A stretch of DNA of 64,000 nucleotides. It comes from Streptomyces sp. SUK 48 (lineage in GTDB: Bacteria; Actinomycetota; Actinomycetes; Streptomycetales; Streptomycetaceae). Of this stretch, positions 63,413 to 64,000 are shown one piece after another. The DNA lies in the NCBI RefSeq assembly GCF_009650765.1, contig NZ_CP045740.1, positions 4,626,001-4,690,000 of the forward strand, read 5' to 3'. How positions within the stretch are numbered: the first letter of the stretch is position 1; every line of letters begins with the position of its first letter. Both the position numbers and the translations under genes were made by a program. The notes under the pieces were generated by a model. It was not told the DNA's origin, did no database searches, and saw only the letters and a program-made list of their open reading frames with translations.

Positions 63413-64000
63413 TCACGCGTACATCCGCAGCTCCGGCCAGATCTCCCCCCACGCCCGCCGCGGCCCCTCGCACACGTACACATGCCCGCCGCGCTCGATG
63501 TTCGGCGCGCCCCCGGGGTCGGAGAGCGTCGCCGCCTCCCGCACGTGACGGAAGTAGCGGCGCAGCTTCGCCTCGTACCCCGGGAGATACCGGGGGTCGG
63601 GCGCGATCGCCACCACCGTCGTGGCGCCCGGGTCGCCGGGGCCCCACCACCAGTCGGTGTTCTGCGCGCCCGCGGCGGCCGGCAGCCCGGTGCCGCGCCC
63701 CAGCTCGTTCACGGCGCCCGCCTCCCCGTAGTCCGCCGCGAAGATCACCGCGTGCGCGCGCCGCCCGGCCGGCAGCCCGGTCCACACCTGCCGCACGGTC
63801 CCCACCAGCCGGGGCCAGCCCTGGGTCTCCCCGGAGATCGGGCTGATGCCGTACGTCCAGGCCACGTCGGCGGGCGGCAGCACCGGCAGCACGATCACGG
63901 CGGACACCGCGGTCGCCACGGCCGTGCCGAGCACCAGGCCGCGCCGCCGCTCCCGGCCGGCGTACAGCGTCCCGTCGAGCGCCACCGCCCCGGCCGCGAG
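63413..64000 (-). CDS. C-terminal part of a GT39-like membrane glycosyltransferase (partial)
   Basis: The open frame runs from the right edge to TGA at 63413, about 195 aa. It contains a hydrophobic segment (GLVLGTAVATAVSAVIVLPVL), then an extracellular domain (IFAADYGEAGAVNELG, NTDWWWGPGDPGATTVVAIA, HVYVCEGPRRAWGEIWPEL) typical of the C-terminus of family-39 glycosyltransferases of the ArnT/PMT type. Those use polyprenyl-phosphate sugars at the outer membrane face. The start lies outside the window. Confidence 0.75.
   Translation of the reverse strand, partial: LAAGAVALDGTLYAGRERRRGLVLGTAVATAVSAVIVLPVLPPADVAWTYGISPISGETQGWPRLVGTVRQVWTGLPAGRRAHAVIFAADYGEAGAVNELGRGTGLPAAAGAQNTDWWWGPGDPGATTVVAIAPDPRYLPGYEAKLRRYFRHVREAATLSDPGGAPNIERGGHVYVCEGPRRAWGEIWPELRMYA

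Noticed and set aside
63336-63548. A 70-aa forward ORF opposite the glycosyltransferase end
   Set aside because: It crosses the rho-independent terminator and antisense coding sequence and has no ribosome site.

Overview
The window is a stretch of a high-GC actinobacterial chromosome, almost certainly Streptomyces. The evidence is the very high GC with third-position bias, frequent GTG starts, many leaderless starts, the futalosine menaquinone genes (mqnB, mqnD), femX, a DmdR1-type iron regulator and many Streptomyces-conserved families (DUF3027, DUF2771, DUF2530, DUF397, DUF6879). Most of it looks like conserved core chromosome. One small decayed accessory patch lies at about 33.7-36.8 kb. 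No tRNA, rRNA, CRISPR array, complete insertion sequence or integrase was seen.

Layout. 0-4.4 kb: a gene tail, a flotillin/NfeD-like pair, a HelD-family RNA polymerase-recycling ATPase and a 41-aa protein. 4.4-10.2 kb: an XPB-type helicase with its helicase-associated partner, then a divergent membrane protein. 10.15-11.0 kb: a minisatellite of roughly 21-bp units. 11.0-16.2 kb: HAD phosphatase, small membrane protein, cold-shock protein, mqnD-mqnB-DUF2771 and an MFS carrier. 16.5-21.3 kb: DUF3027, a GNAT and a large sacsin/HSP90-like ATPase. 21.4-26.9 kb: secreted protein, CtpE-like P-type ATPase, DUF2530, purine permease, RHH protein. 27.1-33.8 kb: MarR-MFS pair, GNAT, ThpR, a 28-aa membrane protein, aldo/keto reductase, Uma2, SGNH hydrolase and a propeller protein. 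33.7-36.8 kb: WhiJ-like regulatory patch with two internally deleted DUF6879 genes, a DUF397 protein, an HTH-DUF5753 regulator and a duplicated 3' end of the propeller gene. 36.9-45.4 kb: DUF1772, a frameshifted serC, a GlcD/GlcF fusion, femX, an EamA exporter and a pyruvyl transferase. 45.4-45.76 kb: a 9-bp collagen-like minisatellite. 45.8-56.0 kb: an eight-gene acyl-CoA catabolic operon ending in its own TetR gene. 56.0-64.0 kb: a Cys-containing leader peptide before a 2-oxoglutarate oxygenase, citrate synthase, pdxH, a candidate minus-strand small RNA, a PAS-PAS-GAF protein, a SIS protein, dmdR1 and a partial GT39-like membrane glycosyltransferase.

How the genes work together. The clearest functional unit is the 45.8-56.0 kb operon. 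A CoA ligase, acyl-CoA dehydrogenase, biotin-dependent carboxylase (two subunits), AtuA-like protein and enoyl-CoA hydratase form a complete activation/beta-oxidation/carboxylation route like those for acyclic terpenoid or branched acids. A 12-bp palindrome overlaps the -35 of its leaderless promoter and is a likely site for the TetR encoded at the end. mqnB and mqnD are adjacent futalosine-pathway genes.

The most interesting unexplained items are the two minisatellites, the paired DUF6879 decay with the duplicated gene end, the serC frameshift, the leader peptide at 56.0 kb, and a promoter-small ORF-stem unit on the minus strand at 59.2-59.5 kb. All family calls come from reading the translated sequence; no database search was run.
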